Source: DATKEJ01 sp963768715
Lineage (GTDB): Bacteria > Bacteroidota > Rhodothermia > Rhodothermales > DATKEJ01
Length of the DNA stretch: 64,000 nt
Direction: 5' to 3'
Assembly (NCBI GenBank): GCA_963768715.1
Contig: CAVYJC010000004.1
Coordinates: 1-64,000, forward strand
This document shows positions 8,927-17,839 of the stretch, in pieces. The notes beneath the pieces are model-generated. The model was not told the DNA's origin and ran no database searches. It was given only the letters and a program-made list of their open reading frames with translations. A program made the translations under genes and the position numbers. Position 1 is the first letter of the stretch. Each line of letters starts with the position of its first letter.

Positions 8927-9985
8927 ATGACAGTGAAACTGCCCCACACCGTAAGAGCCTCGACGATTTTCGTTGCGAGCTGCTTTCTCGCAGCGTGCAT
9001 CACTGGACCGACGGATATGAAGGAAAGCAGCTACGCCGATCATTTCGACGGGAAACGTTTCTACAACGTCCCCAATCGACAGCATGCGGGGACGTGGCCT
9101 CTCATCAAGTGGCTGGTGACGCGCAAACTGGGGCCGTGGGATGCTCCGCGGTCCGACATTCAACCGGGTCCACCTCCACCGGCGGAGGTACCACTTGGAA
9201 GCGCCCGCGTGACCTTCGTCAATCATTCCACGGTGTTGATTCAGATCGACGGCCTCAACATCCTGACCGATCCGATCTATGCCGAGCGGGCGAGTCCGGT
9301 GTCGTTCGCGGGACCGCGGCGCGTCCGGCCACCGGGTATCCGGTTCAAGGATCTGCCGAAGATCGACGTCGTCCTCGTCAGCCACAATCACTACGACCAT
9401 CTGTGCCTGGAGACGCTCAAACAGCTTTACGAGCGCGACCGCCCGGCTTTTTACACAGGGTTGGGAAACCGAAAGCTGCTCGAGGGCGAGGGCATCGTTG
9501 GCGTTAACGAACTGGACTGGTGGGATGGAGCCTCACTGGATGAAAACGTCTCGCTCACCTTCGTGCCGGCGCAGCATTTCTCAGCGCGTGGACCCTTCGA
9601 TCGGTTCGAGACGCTCTGGGGCGGATTCTACATAGCTGGAACGAAGCACCGCATCTATTTCGCGGGGGATACGGGAGCAGGACCGCATTTCGAGGATGTC
9701 AGGGAGCGGCTCGGATCCCCCGATCTGGCGCTCATTCCTATCGGCGCGTACCTGCCTCCACACATCATGCAGCCGGTTCATCTTTCTCCCGAAGAGGCTG
9801 TTGCCGCCCACCTCCAGGTTGGCGCTCGTCAAAGCATGGCCATACACTTCGGCACGTTTCCCCTGGCTGACGACGGGCAGCGAGAGCCGGTGGAACGGCT
9901 CGAGCAGGCGCTCAGCGCGGAAGGACTGACGCGCAGCGATTTCTGGGTGCTGGGGTTTGGGGAGGGGCGCAACCTGGATCCCTAA
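8927..9985 (+). CDS. MBL-fold hydrolase lipoprotein, NAPE-PLD-like
   Basis: A protein of 352 residues started at the ATG at 8927, where a lipoprotein signal begins (FVASCFLAACITG). The metallo-beta-lactamase motif SHNHYDHL lies at residues 152-159. Further metal-site motifs are PAQHFSARG, YFAGDTGAGPHF and AIHFGTF. Domain order and the MxPVHLSPEEAV segment resemble the N-acyl-phosphatidylethanolamine-hydrolysing phospholipase D/UlaG group. It probably hydrolyses a phosphodiester or lipid-like ester in the envelope; the substrate is not known. The TAA stop overlaps the start of a heptamer array. Confidence 0.85.
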   Translation: MTVKLPHTVRASTIFVASCFLAACITGPTDMKESSYADHFDGKRFYNVPNRQHAGTWPLIKWLVTRKLGPWDAPRSDIQPGPPPPAEVPLGSARVTFVNHSTVLIQIDGLNILTDPIYAERASPVSFAGPRRVRPPGIRFKDLPKIDVVLVSHNHYDHLCLETLKQLYERDRPAFYTGLGNRKLLEGEGIVGVNELDWWDGASLDENVSLTFVPAQHFSARGPFDRFETLWGGFYIAGTKHRIYFAGDTGAGPHFEDVRERLGSPDLALIPIGAYLPPHIMQPVHLSPEEAVAAHLQVGARQSMAIHFGTFPLADDGQREPVERLEQALSAEGLTRSDFWVLGFGEGRNLDP

Positions 9986-10120
9986 TTCAAAATTCAGAAT
10001 TCAAAACGCAAAATGGGCCGATCCGACAGACGGTACGGCTTGCGCTCCCCGGACGGGCAGGCCGGCGCTCGTCGCCACATGAGATTTGAGCGCCAGGTCG
10101 TGCCTCGCTCTGGCCTGCCC
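9984..10120. repeat. Heptamer array plus GGGCAGGCC inverted repeat
   Basis: Units aattcaa, aattcag, aattcaa, aacgcaa (9984-10011) start within the TAA of the preceding gene. A 9-bp inverted repeat GGGCAGGCC (10055-10063) / GGCCTGCCC (10112-10120) follows and abuts the stop of the convergent HAD gene. Nothing else is seen. Confidence 0.65.
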
Positions 10121-10802
10121 CTACACGGTTCTGCGCTCAGGGTTCAACAGTCGCGGCAGATCACGAACGCTCTCGAGAATTCGTTCTGCCGCCGACAAAT
10201 CACCGCCGCGTGTGAGATCGGTCGGGATGACCCAACAGGGAATCCCCGCAGCGACGGCAGCGCGGAGACCGCGCTCTGAATCTTCGACCACGAGACAATT
10301 CTCAGGTCGAGTTCCAAGTCGGGCGGCCGCGGCCAAATAGGGCTCGGGATCCGGTTTGGACCTCCGGTAATCCTCCCGCACCAGCGCAAACTCAAAAAGG
10401 GGCAGGAAACCCGTCCGTTCGTGGATGATGTTGAAATGACGACGGCGTGAGCTCGTCACGATTGCCATCCGAAAAGAGGATCTCAGCGTTTCGAGGACCT
10501 CCCGGACGCCCGGCGATCGCCACATCGGCCGATCGCAGCGCCTCGGCGTACAGGTCGTTTCGTCGCTCCCTCATCGCCTCCACCTCCTCCGCACTGTACC
10601 CGCGTTGTGCGGCAAAATGCCAGGCCCCTCCCGATCCGGTCAGGAAATACCTCCGATAAGCATCCGGATCCAGCAGGACACCCGCCTCCTCGAGGACCGA
10701 ACGGGTGACGCGGAAATAGATGTGCTCGGTATCGACAAGCACGCCGTCGTTGTCCCAAAGGATCGCTTTGATTTGATCGTTCACTTTCTTGGCCACAGTC
10801 AT
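10121..10802 (-). pseudogene. HAD phosphatase (beta-PGM type), one frameshift
   Basis: A haloacid-dehalogenase superfamily hydrolase of about 225 residues. Motif I is WDNDGVLVDTE, with the nucleophile and acid Asp. A helical cap follows (RRYFLTGSG...), then VTSSRR (motif II), SKPDPEPY (motif III lysine) and VVEDSERGLRAA (motif IV). This is the beta-phosphoglucomutase-like branch, which acts on sugar phosphates. The frame shifts near 10515-10525, between RSADVAI and PGVREVLETL. Its likely ATG (10802) sits in one arm of a palindromic repeat shared with the divergent DUF2911 gene. Confidence 0.8.
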
Positions 10803-10844
10803 CCCGAACGGAATGAGGGATCCCTCGCGGACGCTCGGGATGAC
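10798..10844. repeat. Palindromic repeat GTCATCCCGA...TCGGGATGAC
   Basis: A perfect 10-bp inverted repeat (10798-10807 and 10835-10844) with inner GGAATGAGGGATCCCTCGCG, typical of dispersed intergenic repeats in this phylum. Both arms contain the likely start codons of the divergent HAD and DUF2911 genes. Confidence 0.75.
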
Positions 10845-11514
10845 ACAGATTCCGTATTTTGAAACCAAATCAGTCCCCGCCGGCAATATCCGAAACCTGT
10901 ATCCCCTATGCTTTCTCGCTATCTCCTCCATCCTTGTCGTCTTCGCGGCACTTGCTCTGACGATCGTCAACGAAACGACATTTGCACAGGACCTCCATCC
11001 GTCCCGTCGACTCAGCCCGATCGGCATCGCCCGGACCCACATCGGCGACACGTACGTCAAGGTTACGTACGGCAGACCGTATGTACGGAACCGCAAGATC
11101 TTTGGCGCGAATACGGACAGCACCAAGTTTCTGGTTCCATTCGGACAGATCTGGCGGACGGGCGCCAGCGAAGCCACCGAGATCACGGTGACGGGACCGG
11201 TCATGCTGGCCGGCCATCACCTGGACGCAGGCACCTATTCGATCTTCACCGAACCCGGACCCGACTCATGGGTGATCCACGTCAGCTCGCTGCTCGGATT
11301 GGACGGAACCGGCATCTTCGACGCAGACGCTGGTGTCTTCACGCCGGTTTACACGCCGGAAGGTGACGTCCTGTCATTCTCGGTCCCGGTCCACAAGCTG
11401 CCTGAGGATGAGCCTGTCGACCAGTTCACGATATCGTTCGACGACACCGAGATGGGCGCCGATATGGTGCTGCGTTGGGAGTGGACGGAGGTGCGCGTAC
11501 CGATTGGTCATTAG
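10840..11514 (+). CDS. DUF2911 family secreted protein
   Basis: Up to 224 residues from the ATG at 10840; the start is uncertain because that ATG lies in a palindromic repeat. A hydrophobic segment (LCFLAISSILVVFAALALTI) ending TTFAQ acts as signal peptide or anchor. The domain shows THIGDTYVKVTYGRPYVRNR, KIFG, LVPFGQIWRTGASEATEI and LDAGTYSIFTEPG, which match DUF2911. The function of this family is unknown. The last codons (PIGH, stop TAG) already belong to a heptamer array. Confidence 0.8.
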   Translation: MTQIPYFETKSVPAGNIRNLYPLCFLAISSILVVFAALALTIVNETTFAQDLHPSRRLSPIGIARTHIGDTYVKVTYGRPYVRNRKIFGANTDSTKFLVPFGQIWRTGASEATEITVTGPVMLAGHHLDAGTYSIFTEPGPDSWVIHVSSLLGLDGTGIFDADAGVFTPVYTPEGDVLSFSVPVHKLPEDEPVDQFTISFDDTEMGADMVLRWEWTEVRVPIGH

Positions 11515-11567
11515 ACACTGGACACTGGACACTAGTTAGTCATTGGTCATTGGTCATTGGTCACTAG
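11512..11567. repeat. Heptamer array starting on a stop codon
   Basis: Eight units, tagacac, tggacac, tggacac, tagttag, tcattgg x3, tcactag, begin exactly with the TAG stop of the DUF2911 gene. The same tcattgg/ccaatga class reappears on the other strand at 15051-15099. Confidence 0.9.
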
Positions 11568-11609
11568 TGGTTGCATGCAAAATGAAAGGGACTGGGCTTG
11601 TCAATTAAT

Positions 11610-11733
11610 CCCAGGCATGAATGCCCGGGCTTAGTGCAGCGCCCCGTAAACGGGGCTTCACCGTCGACTTGCCCGAGAAGGCCGGTTCACCGGCCGCCGC
11701 TTCGAGGCCGGTCGTTTACGGCCGGCTGAAGGC
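11610..11733. repeat. Cluster of short GC-rich hairpins
   Basis: Several hairpins in a row: CCCAGGCATGAATGCCCGGG (11610-11629), GCCCCGTAAACGGGGC (11641-11656), GGCCGGTTCACCGGCC (11680-11695) and GGCCG...CGGCC (11706-11723). The loops are mostly TGAA or TTCA. This fills the gap before the esterase gene, and the same hairpin style recurs at 49069-49980. Confidence 0.8.
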
Positions 11734-11804
11734 TTGTACGCAAAGGGTATGCTGTAGTCTTTGCCCGACCGTAAAGACGTTCGATACGTAAAACATCGGA
11801 TCCA

Positions 11805-13044
11805 ATGGTACTAAGGTGTTTGGTACTCGGGCTGTTAGTGCTCGCGACAGGCTGCCGTAACGAGCATGTTCCCGGCCTGGGCGGGCTCGACCAGAGACTT
11901 CGAGACGAACCAAATCAGGTGGAGCGTGAACGGTTGGTCGACGCATTCTGGGGTCACGTCTCGCAGATCGGAACGCCTCTGATCGAGAACGACACCACCG
12001 TTACGTTCCTCTATCGAGGTCCTGGTCAGCGAGTTCGTGTGATGGGTGACATGACCGGATGGCAAGCTGATGTGGAGCTCGAGCGGATCGCGAGTACCGA
12101 CTTGTTTGCGGGGAGCGCTGTGCTTCCCGCCGATGCTCGGATCGAGTACAAGCTGTTGGTGGATGATAATCCGCCGACGGTCGATCCGATGTGCAAATAT
12201 GGCGTTCTGGGTGGATTCGGCGTCGGATCGGAGGTTGCGATGCCGCGCTATGTCTACCACCCGTTGCTGATTCCACTGCGCGACGGCAGCCGGGGTGGAT
12301 ACGAGCGCGTCATGCCATACGTCCTGCCCCCGCGTGGTCTCGGGTATGAGAAGCAGATCCACGTCTACACGCCCTTGGGCTACGAAGAGGATGAGGAAGA
12401 GTATCCGACGGTGTACTTCCTGGACGGCACCGACTATATCGAGTTTGCCCAGGCTCCGAGACTGTTGGACGGGCTCATCCGAAACCGGAGCAATCCGACC
12501 GATCGTAGCCGTTTTCGCTTCGCCTCCTAATCCCGGATCCCTCGAAGCGTCCAGTCGCTCGACTGAGTATCACATGAATCCACACTTCGCGGACTGGATG
12601 GCCGGCGAGCTAGTCCCGTTCGTTGAGGCACATTATCGTGTGAGCAGTGAAGCTGGTGAACGCATGGTGATCGGCGCTTCGAGCGCCGGACTCGCGGCGG
12701 CATACATCCCGTTTCATCGTCCAGACGCCTTCGGGATCGGATATAGCCAGTCGGGCTATGTCACTTTCAAGAGTGACACACTGCTGGGCTTGTATGCAGG
12801 GGCCGAGACGATACCGATTCGGCTGTTCGTCGACGTAGGGATTTATGAAACCGGGGTCGGCAAAGGTCTCGTGCCGGATGAGGAGTCGAATCTCCTGGCG
12901 GGAAATCGCAGATTCCGCGACGTGCTCGAGTCAAAAGGCTATGACGTCGTGTATCGGGAATACCCGGAGGGTCATACCTACGGCAACTGGCGCCGACATC
13001 TGATCGACGCACTGGAGCATTTCTTCCCGGCACGTTCCGATTGA
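11805..13044 (+). pseudogene. Enterochelin-esterase-like hydrolase, one frameshift
   Basis: A lipoprotein (LVLGLLVLATGC lipobox) of about 412 residues in two frames. The N-terminal half (VTFLYRGPGQRVRVMGDMTG ... EYKLLVDDN) is an early-set/CBM48-like beta domain. The C-terminal half is an alpha/beta-hydrolase of the Fes/esterase D type with GYEEDEEEYPTVYFLDGTD, nucleophile elbow IGASSAGLAA and C-terminal EGHTYGNWR (catalytic His). The frame shifts near 12488-12492, where one A is extra (IRNR|AIRPIVAVFASPPNPGS). It would hydrolyse a siderophore ester or other acyl ester at the envelope. Confidence 0.82.
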
Positions 13045-13201
13045 GCCCGGGTGCCTATACGACGACAGCCGACCCTTTCGGATCGGCTGCCACACTTCGT
13101 TGAAACTCAGACCTGGTCCTCGGACCCAGCCCTCCGTGCTCGGAAACGAGACGGCTACGTCCTACGATAAATGCTCGCCCGTTCCGGACAAGCTCCCGGA
13201 C

Positions 13202-13762
13202 TCAGGACTCCTTCACGGCTTGGATTTCGAGCACGATCTCGATGTCTTCGCCGACAAGGAAACCACCGGCCTCGAGCGCGACGTTCCAGTTCAGCCCAAA
13301 ATCCTTCCGGTTAATGAGGGTACGCGCCTCGAATCCCACGCGAGTTCCTCCCCAGGGGTCAGGACCTTCACCCAGGCGTTCGCCGAGAAGCTCGACCTCC
13401 TTCGTTACGCCGTGAATCGTAAGATCACCCACCATCTTGAAGGAGTTCCCCTCGACCTCATGGATCCTGGTGCTTCGGAACGTGAGATTCGGATACTTCT
13501 CCGCATCGAAGAAGTCGGCCGAACGCAGGTGGTTGTCACGCTTCTCCTCGTTGGTAGTGATCGAGGCCGTCTCGATGGTGGCCTCGGCCTGGAGCGTCGA
13601 AAGGTCGCCCGGCTCCATCCGAATGCTTCCTTCGAACGTCTCGAACGATCCACGCACTTTGCTGAATCCAAGGTGGCGTGCAATGAAGCCCAGTCTCGAG
13701 TGGGCCGAATCGATGTCGTAGGTTGCTAAAGCAACTTCTTGTGTTAAGGTATTGTTAGTCAT
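13202..13762 (-). CDS. yceI: YceI family polyprenoid/lipid-binding protein
   Basis: 186 residues and intact. The family pattern is complete: ATYDIDSAHSRLGFIARHLG at the N-terminus, GSFETFEGSI, then IETASITTNEEKRDNHLRSA and FFDAEKYPNLTFRSTRI, GDLTIHGVTKEVEL, and GFEARTLINRKDFGLNWN. YceI proteins are lipocalin-like barrels that bind long isoprenoid chains. No signal peptide is present, so this one is probably cytoplasmic. It forms a leftward cluster with DoxX and MarR (all minus strand), a common redox/stress grouping in Bacteroidota. Confidence 0.92.
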   Translation of the reverse strand: MTNNTLTQEVALATYDIDSAHSRLGFIARHLGFSKVRGSFETFEGSIRMEPGDLSTLQAEATIETASITTNEEKRDNHLRSADFFDAEKYPNLTFRSTRIHEVEGNSFKMVGDLTIHGVTKEVELLGERLGEGPDPWGGTRVGFEARTLINRKDFGLNWNVALEAGGFLVGEDIEIVLEIQAVKES

Positions 13763-13782
13763 TGGTTTATCTAGTGTTTATT

Positions 13783-13875
13783 GTTCGTTGTTCGTTTTGT
13801 TCGATGTTCGCTGTTCGATAGTCGTTGATCACTGATCCTTGATCTTCGATCACTGTTCAGTGATCCTCGATCGGA
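13783..13875. repeat. Heptamer array running into doxX
   Basis: About 12 units (tgttcgt, tgttcgt, a 9-base interruption, tgttcgc, tgttcga, tagtcgt, tgatcac, tgatcct, tgatctt, cgatcac, tgttcag, tgatcct) with steady 7-base period. The array crosses the stop codon of the DoxX gene and encodes its last residues (RSRITEQ). Confidence 0.9.
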
Positions 13876-14272
13876 TCAACCCATCCAGGCTCCATCCCCC
13901 GGCACCGGCTCCTGCGAGCAGAGCGAACACCATGGTGTAAAGCAACGCGAGCTCACCTCCGTTCTGGATCGGGAAGCCTCCTTGCGGCGCATGGGCAATG
14001 AAGAAGGCGGTGACCATCTCCAGCGCCAGCAGAAGCGCCACCGGGCGCGTGAGCAATCCGAGTACGATCAGGAGTCCGCCGAAGAGCTCGAGAACGCCCG
14101 CTGCGCCGTACAGCGAGAAGAGGGGCGCCGTGGCACCGGCGCCATCGACGCCGCCCAACAGTCCGAACAGTTTCTGGACGCCGTGCTGCAGGAACAGGAA
14201 TCCCGCACCCACGCGAAAGACGACGTGCATCGTCGGCAGGGCGAGGGCATAAGTCTTCGAGGGCGCCCTCAT
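13850..14272 (-). CDS. doxX: DoxX family membrane protein
   Basis: 140 residues with four hydrophobic segments (HVVFRVGAGFLFLQHGVQKL, AAGVLELFGGLLIVLGLLTR, VALLLALEMVTAFFIAH, ELALLYTMVFALLAGAGAG). The family signature is RxxxGxxFLxHGxQKL near the N-terminus and GGxxLxLGLLTRPxAxxLA in the middle. DoxX proteins are small inner-membrane proteins linked to thiol and oxidative stress handling. It lies between yceI and marR on the same strand, so MarR may control both. The C-terminal tail is made of heptamer repeat sequence. Confidence 0.92.
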   Translation of the reverse strand: MRAPSKTYALALPTMHVVFRVGAGFLFLQHGVQKLFGLLGGVDGAGATAPLFSLYGAAGVLELFGGLLIVLGLLTRPVALLLALEMVTAFFIAHAPQGGFPIQNGGELALLYTMVFALLAGAGAGGWSLDGLIRSRITEQ

Positions 14273-14395
14273 TGTTAAGTGTGTTGCTATGATTACTCAT
14301 CGTTGTCGTGTTTTATGTTTATAACAAGCTGTGTTCTAAACTAACTGTTGTGTTACACTAATTATGTTGAAAACACACATTATATCAAAAAAAAC

Positions 14396-14871
14396 TCATT
14401 CCGATTCTGCGGCACGGGCCAAGGCCAGGCTCTCGATGAGTCCCTTGAAGCCGGTCATCGCCGAGGTGCCCCAGATGCCGGCGATGAAATTCATTGACCG
14501 GATCATTCAGTCTGTCCAGAACATCCAGTCCTGACTTCGTGATCATCGATTTTACAAGGCGTCGATTCTCATTGTCTCGCTCACGAGTGACGTAGCCTTT
14601 CCGCTCCAAACGGTCGAGCAGACGCGTCACGTCGGGCGCCGGAGTGATCATCCGGTCTCCTACCTCGTAGCGGCACAGACCGCTCTGGCCCGCACCCCGC
14701 AGGATCCGAAGAATGTTGTAGAGAATCGGGGTCAATCCGTAGGGCTTGATCAAATCCGCAAAGGCGTGGTCAATCTTACCCTGCCGTACGGGCCAGACTC
14801 ACCACCGCTTCCTCTTCCAGAGTGGGAAAAGGTCGCGTCTGCTTTATCTCTTCGTGGACTATCTTCATCAT
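14396..14871 (-). pseudogene. MarR family regulator, two frameshifts
   Basis: Corrected translation from the ATG at 14871 is MMKIVHEEIKQTRPFPTLEE...VSLARTAG|KIDHAFADLIKPYG, then a winged helix LCRYEVGDRMITPAPDVTRL, LDRLERKGYVTRERDNENRR and the end LQG|LIESLALARAAESE. Two extra bases (about 14779 and 14434) break the frame. This is a MarR-type repressor, usually sensing oxidants or phenolics. Its position beside doxX and yceI suggests they are its targets. A promoter overlapped by a dyad lies directly upstream. Confidence 0.82.
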
Positions 14872-14877
14872 ACGAAC

Positions 14878-14908
14878 AATATACGTGTTGTAAACATATG
14901 TTGTCAAC
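14878..14908 (-). promoter_or_regulatory. marR promoter with overlapping operator
   Basis: On the minus strand TTGACA (14907-14902) and TATATT (14883-14878) are 18 bases apart. A 22-nt dyad GTTGACAACAT/ATGTTTACAAC (14887-14908, 9 of 11 pairs) covers the spacer and the -35 box, as expected of an autoregulatory MarR operator. The -10 box ends only 6 bases before the ATG at 14871, so the mRNA would be leaderless or nearly so. Confidence 0.65.
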
Positions 14909-14946
14909 ACCTGTTCCGTATTTTATATGGTGTTCCCACTTCCCAG

Positions 14947-15099
14947 GGTCCGACGTCCGGAGTCCGGGGTCCGGAGTCTCCGAACCCAGAGGATCTTTGC
15001 ACCCGAATACTCCAGGACGGTCAATGGTCGTCAGTAATGGCACCACCCCTAATGACCAATGACCAATGACCAATGACCAATGACCAATGACTAATGCCT
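14947..15099. repeat. Two heptamer arrays upstream of marR
   Basis: Units ggtccga, cgtccgg, agtccgg, ggtccgg, agtctcc lie at 14947-14981. Seven units of aatgacc (last two aatgact, aatgcct) occupy 15051-15099. The second array ends on the stop codon (15098-15100) of the secreted protein that follows on the minus strand. Confidence 0.9.
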
Positions 15100-16573
15100 A
15101 CGGCGCGCCGGGCAGTGTGTATTCGACGGAGACCGTGCCGATAATGAGATTCGCGCCTTCCGCACTCCATGTGCCGGTCACTGGATACGCCGCGATGTAA
15201 TAGCAGTAGTTCGCATTGTCGACGACTGATACTGATGCGGTGGTCGCCGCAGAGTAGGACTCGAAAGTCGTACTCGCATTACTGCTTACCACGCTCCCTA
15301 ATTCCAGACATCCGGTCTCGCTGCCTCGACAAAGTATGCATTGAAGATTCAACGTCGAGTTGTCCTTGATCGTACATGTTAAGGACTGAACGGTCGCGCC
15401 ATGAGGTAGTTGGATGGAGGCAAGCGCCCCACTAGCCACACCAGCTGTAAAGCGTGAATCCGGCATTGGTGCCGGACCACGCCATTCCTGAGACAACTGT
15501 TGACGGTACAAAGGTGCCTCCGCTAACCGAGGCGTAACCCGTCTTCGGGTTATTATAGATGACGCTGTCGGCCTTTATGTATCCATTCGGGAGCAGCGCC
15601 CTTCCATCGTTGGTGAGCTGAAACTGGATGGGGTTAACCCCATAGCTCGGATCCGTTCCATACGTGAGCACAAGGGCACTCTTGTCATCTCCGGGGGCCG
15701 AGAAGGTTCGTCGCACGATGCCCCACTTGTCGACCAGAGCTCCGAATCCGTCCATCTCGCCAAACTGAAGTCCCGAACCGAAGCTGCCCGCGCCATCACT
15801 GTAGAGCCCAATCATGGCATCGAATGCTTCCACGATGACGTCCTCGTTCAGGCGAGACGCGCTGGTCAGTCCCAAGTCCGCCGTTCGCACATGGACTGTG
15901 TCTTCACTCAGTATGCCCACGCCAGAACCGTTCGTTTTCAACCAATAGTGCCGCGCGCATTGCTCGAAGGACTGTCGATGCGGAATAGCCCGGCATACCC
16001 AGTCCCAATATTGCGACCGTACACGGCGGACCCCGAACCGTTGGTCTGGCCGTACACACCCGTATTGATGTTCGTTTCGTTGTCGACGATGAATGCGCCT
16101 GCCGTGCCGCCCCCGGTGTTGACGCCATAAACGGCATTCCCGTCTCCGGCATTCACAATCTGGATGGCGGATTCCGTCGTATCGGCAGTCCCCGAGAACG
16201 GGAGAGCCAGCGCCAGCGACGACGGCACGCTGCTCAACGGAGTACGGTCCGTCATCTCATCTACGTCGGGCGCAACGGTGATTCCGAGCCAGAGCGGCTG
16301 CGTAAAATCGACGCCGCTGAAGGGGGTGACACTCCCGAGTTGAACGTTGTAGATCCCTCCGCTCGTGACAAGCGACTGCACCTCCGTCCAAATCGCGCTC
16401 CCGGCGGTCGGCACCGTGTAGAGCTTGAACGTCGTAGAATAGGTGTTGTCTGCAACCGGATCGCCCGAGGTGTCCGTGAGGAGACCCTGAAACGAAAAGG
16501 TTTTCTGTGCGAGAGCGACGCCTGGACAGATCTGAAATAGTGATATCAATGTCAACAAAGCATACCGCGACAT
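15098..16573 (-). pseudogene. Large secreted beta-rich protein, two frameshifts
   Basis: Joined from three frames into about 490 residues. It starts at the ATG at 16573 with a signal peptide (MSRYALLTLISLFQICPG...ALAQ). TFSFQGLLTDTSGDPVADNT and GGIYNVQLGSVTPFSGVDFT form a module I have seen in secreted fibre-like bacterial proteins. Gly/Asn-rich repeats (AVYGVNTGGGT, GVYGQTNGSGSAVYGRNIG) suggest a beta-helix or trimeric fibre shaft. The C-terminal part has paired cysteines (CTIKDN...CILCRG...). Frames break near 15940 and 15450. Probably an extracellular structural or adhesive protein; the function is not established. Confidence 0.6.
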
Positions 16574-16798
16574 AGCTTTTGCCTCCAGAGCCACTAGTGA
16601 TAGGGCCGATTCAAACTTGGGTGGGACAACGCAAGATAGACCAGACGAACCGAATAGTCGACCAGGGCTTGCAACTAATTTTTTTCCGGCGAACAGCCAA
16701 GCACGCAAGCACCAGGCTTGCCCCGAACGAACGAGGCGTACCCTTCGCGCCAAGGCCGTACCATTCAGTTTGGAGGGGTGCCAAGTACCAAGTTGCAA

Positions 16799-17712
16799 CT
16801 AGCGCCTGAGAAAAGTCCCCTCCTGAAGCTCCTGAAACGCCTGCTGCAATTCGGCCTGCGTATTCATGACAATGGGGCCGTACCAGGCGACGGGCTCCTT
16901 CAGCGGCCGTCCGGAAATGAGCAGAAATCGAATTCCCTCCTCGCCCGCCTGAACCGTTACCTCGTCGCCGCGATCGAAAAGGATGAGGGAGCGGTTGTCC
17001 GCCTCGGCCGGAGACACTTCGACAGAGCCGTCCGCAGCTTCGGTCGGCACTCCCTGCGGATCGGATGCCGCGGCGAAAATCCCCGAACCCGCAAACACGT
17101 ACGCGAAGGCGTGTCGATCGGTCTCGACGGGCAGGCGTTCGCCGCTTGAGCGGAGGGACGGAGACGTCGATATACACGGGGTCGGCAGCGATTCCTTCGA
17201 CGGGTCCTCGCTTCCCCCAGAACTCGCCGCACACGACCCGAACCAGTGTGCCGTCGTCCTCAACTACCTCCGGAATATCGTCCGATTTCACCTCTTGATA
17301 CCGAGGATCGGTCATCTTCAGCGATCGCGGAAGATTCGCCCAGAGCTGGAATCCATGCATCCGGCCCGTTCTCATCTCCTTTCGGCATCTCCTGGTGGAC
17401 AATGCCTTTCCCCGCCGTCATCCACTGGATGTCGCCCGAGGTGATCACCCCACTGTTGCCAATCGAGTCGCCATGCTCTACCGTTCCGTTCAGCACGTAC
17501 GTAATCGTCTCGATGCCGCGGTGCGGATGCCATGGAAAACCCGCGAGGTAGTCCTCCGGCCGCTCGTTCCGGAAATCATCCAGAAGCAGAAAGGGATCGA
17601 ACTCGTGGGGATCGCTGAATCCGAACGCCCGGTTCAAGCGGACGCCCGCTCCCTCGATGAATGGCTGCGATTTTGCGATGCGTTTAACAGGTCGTGATGG
17701 ACATGGTGGCAA
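16799..17712 (-). pseudogene. Pirin-family bicupin, frameshifted
   Basis: About 300 residues when joined. The first cupin shows FIEGAGVRLNRAFGF, HEFDPFLLLDDF, GFPWHPHRGIETITYVLNG (metal-binding His pair), GDIQWMTAGKGIVHQEMP. The frame breaks near 17365 and resumes as GRMHGFQLWANLPRSLKMTD, and breaks again near 17148 before ETDRHAFAYVFAGSG. The end is VAWYGPIVMNTQAELQQAFQ. Pirins are iron-binding proteins, some with quercetinase activity. The start is also unclear: TTG at 17712, or an ATG slightly inside in another frame. Confidence 0.82.
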
Positions 17713-17759
17713 GTTCTTCGTGCTAGGTACTTCGTGCTTCGTCGCACTTAGTACTTGAG
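17711..17759. repeat. Heptamer array at pirin start
   Basis: Seven 7-base units (aagttct, tcgtgct, aggtact, tcgtgct, tcgtcgc, acttagt, acttgag) abut the possible start of the pirin gene. Bases 17760-17839 show nothing else. Confidence 0.75.
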
Positions 17760-17839
17760 GTACGTAGCGCCAAACAGGTTCCGACTCTCTTTGAACGCCG
17801 GCCCCAACGAGACGTTACGCAGCGTGGTACATTTACGCC

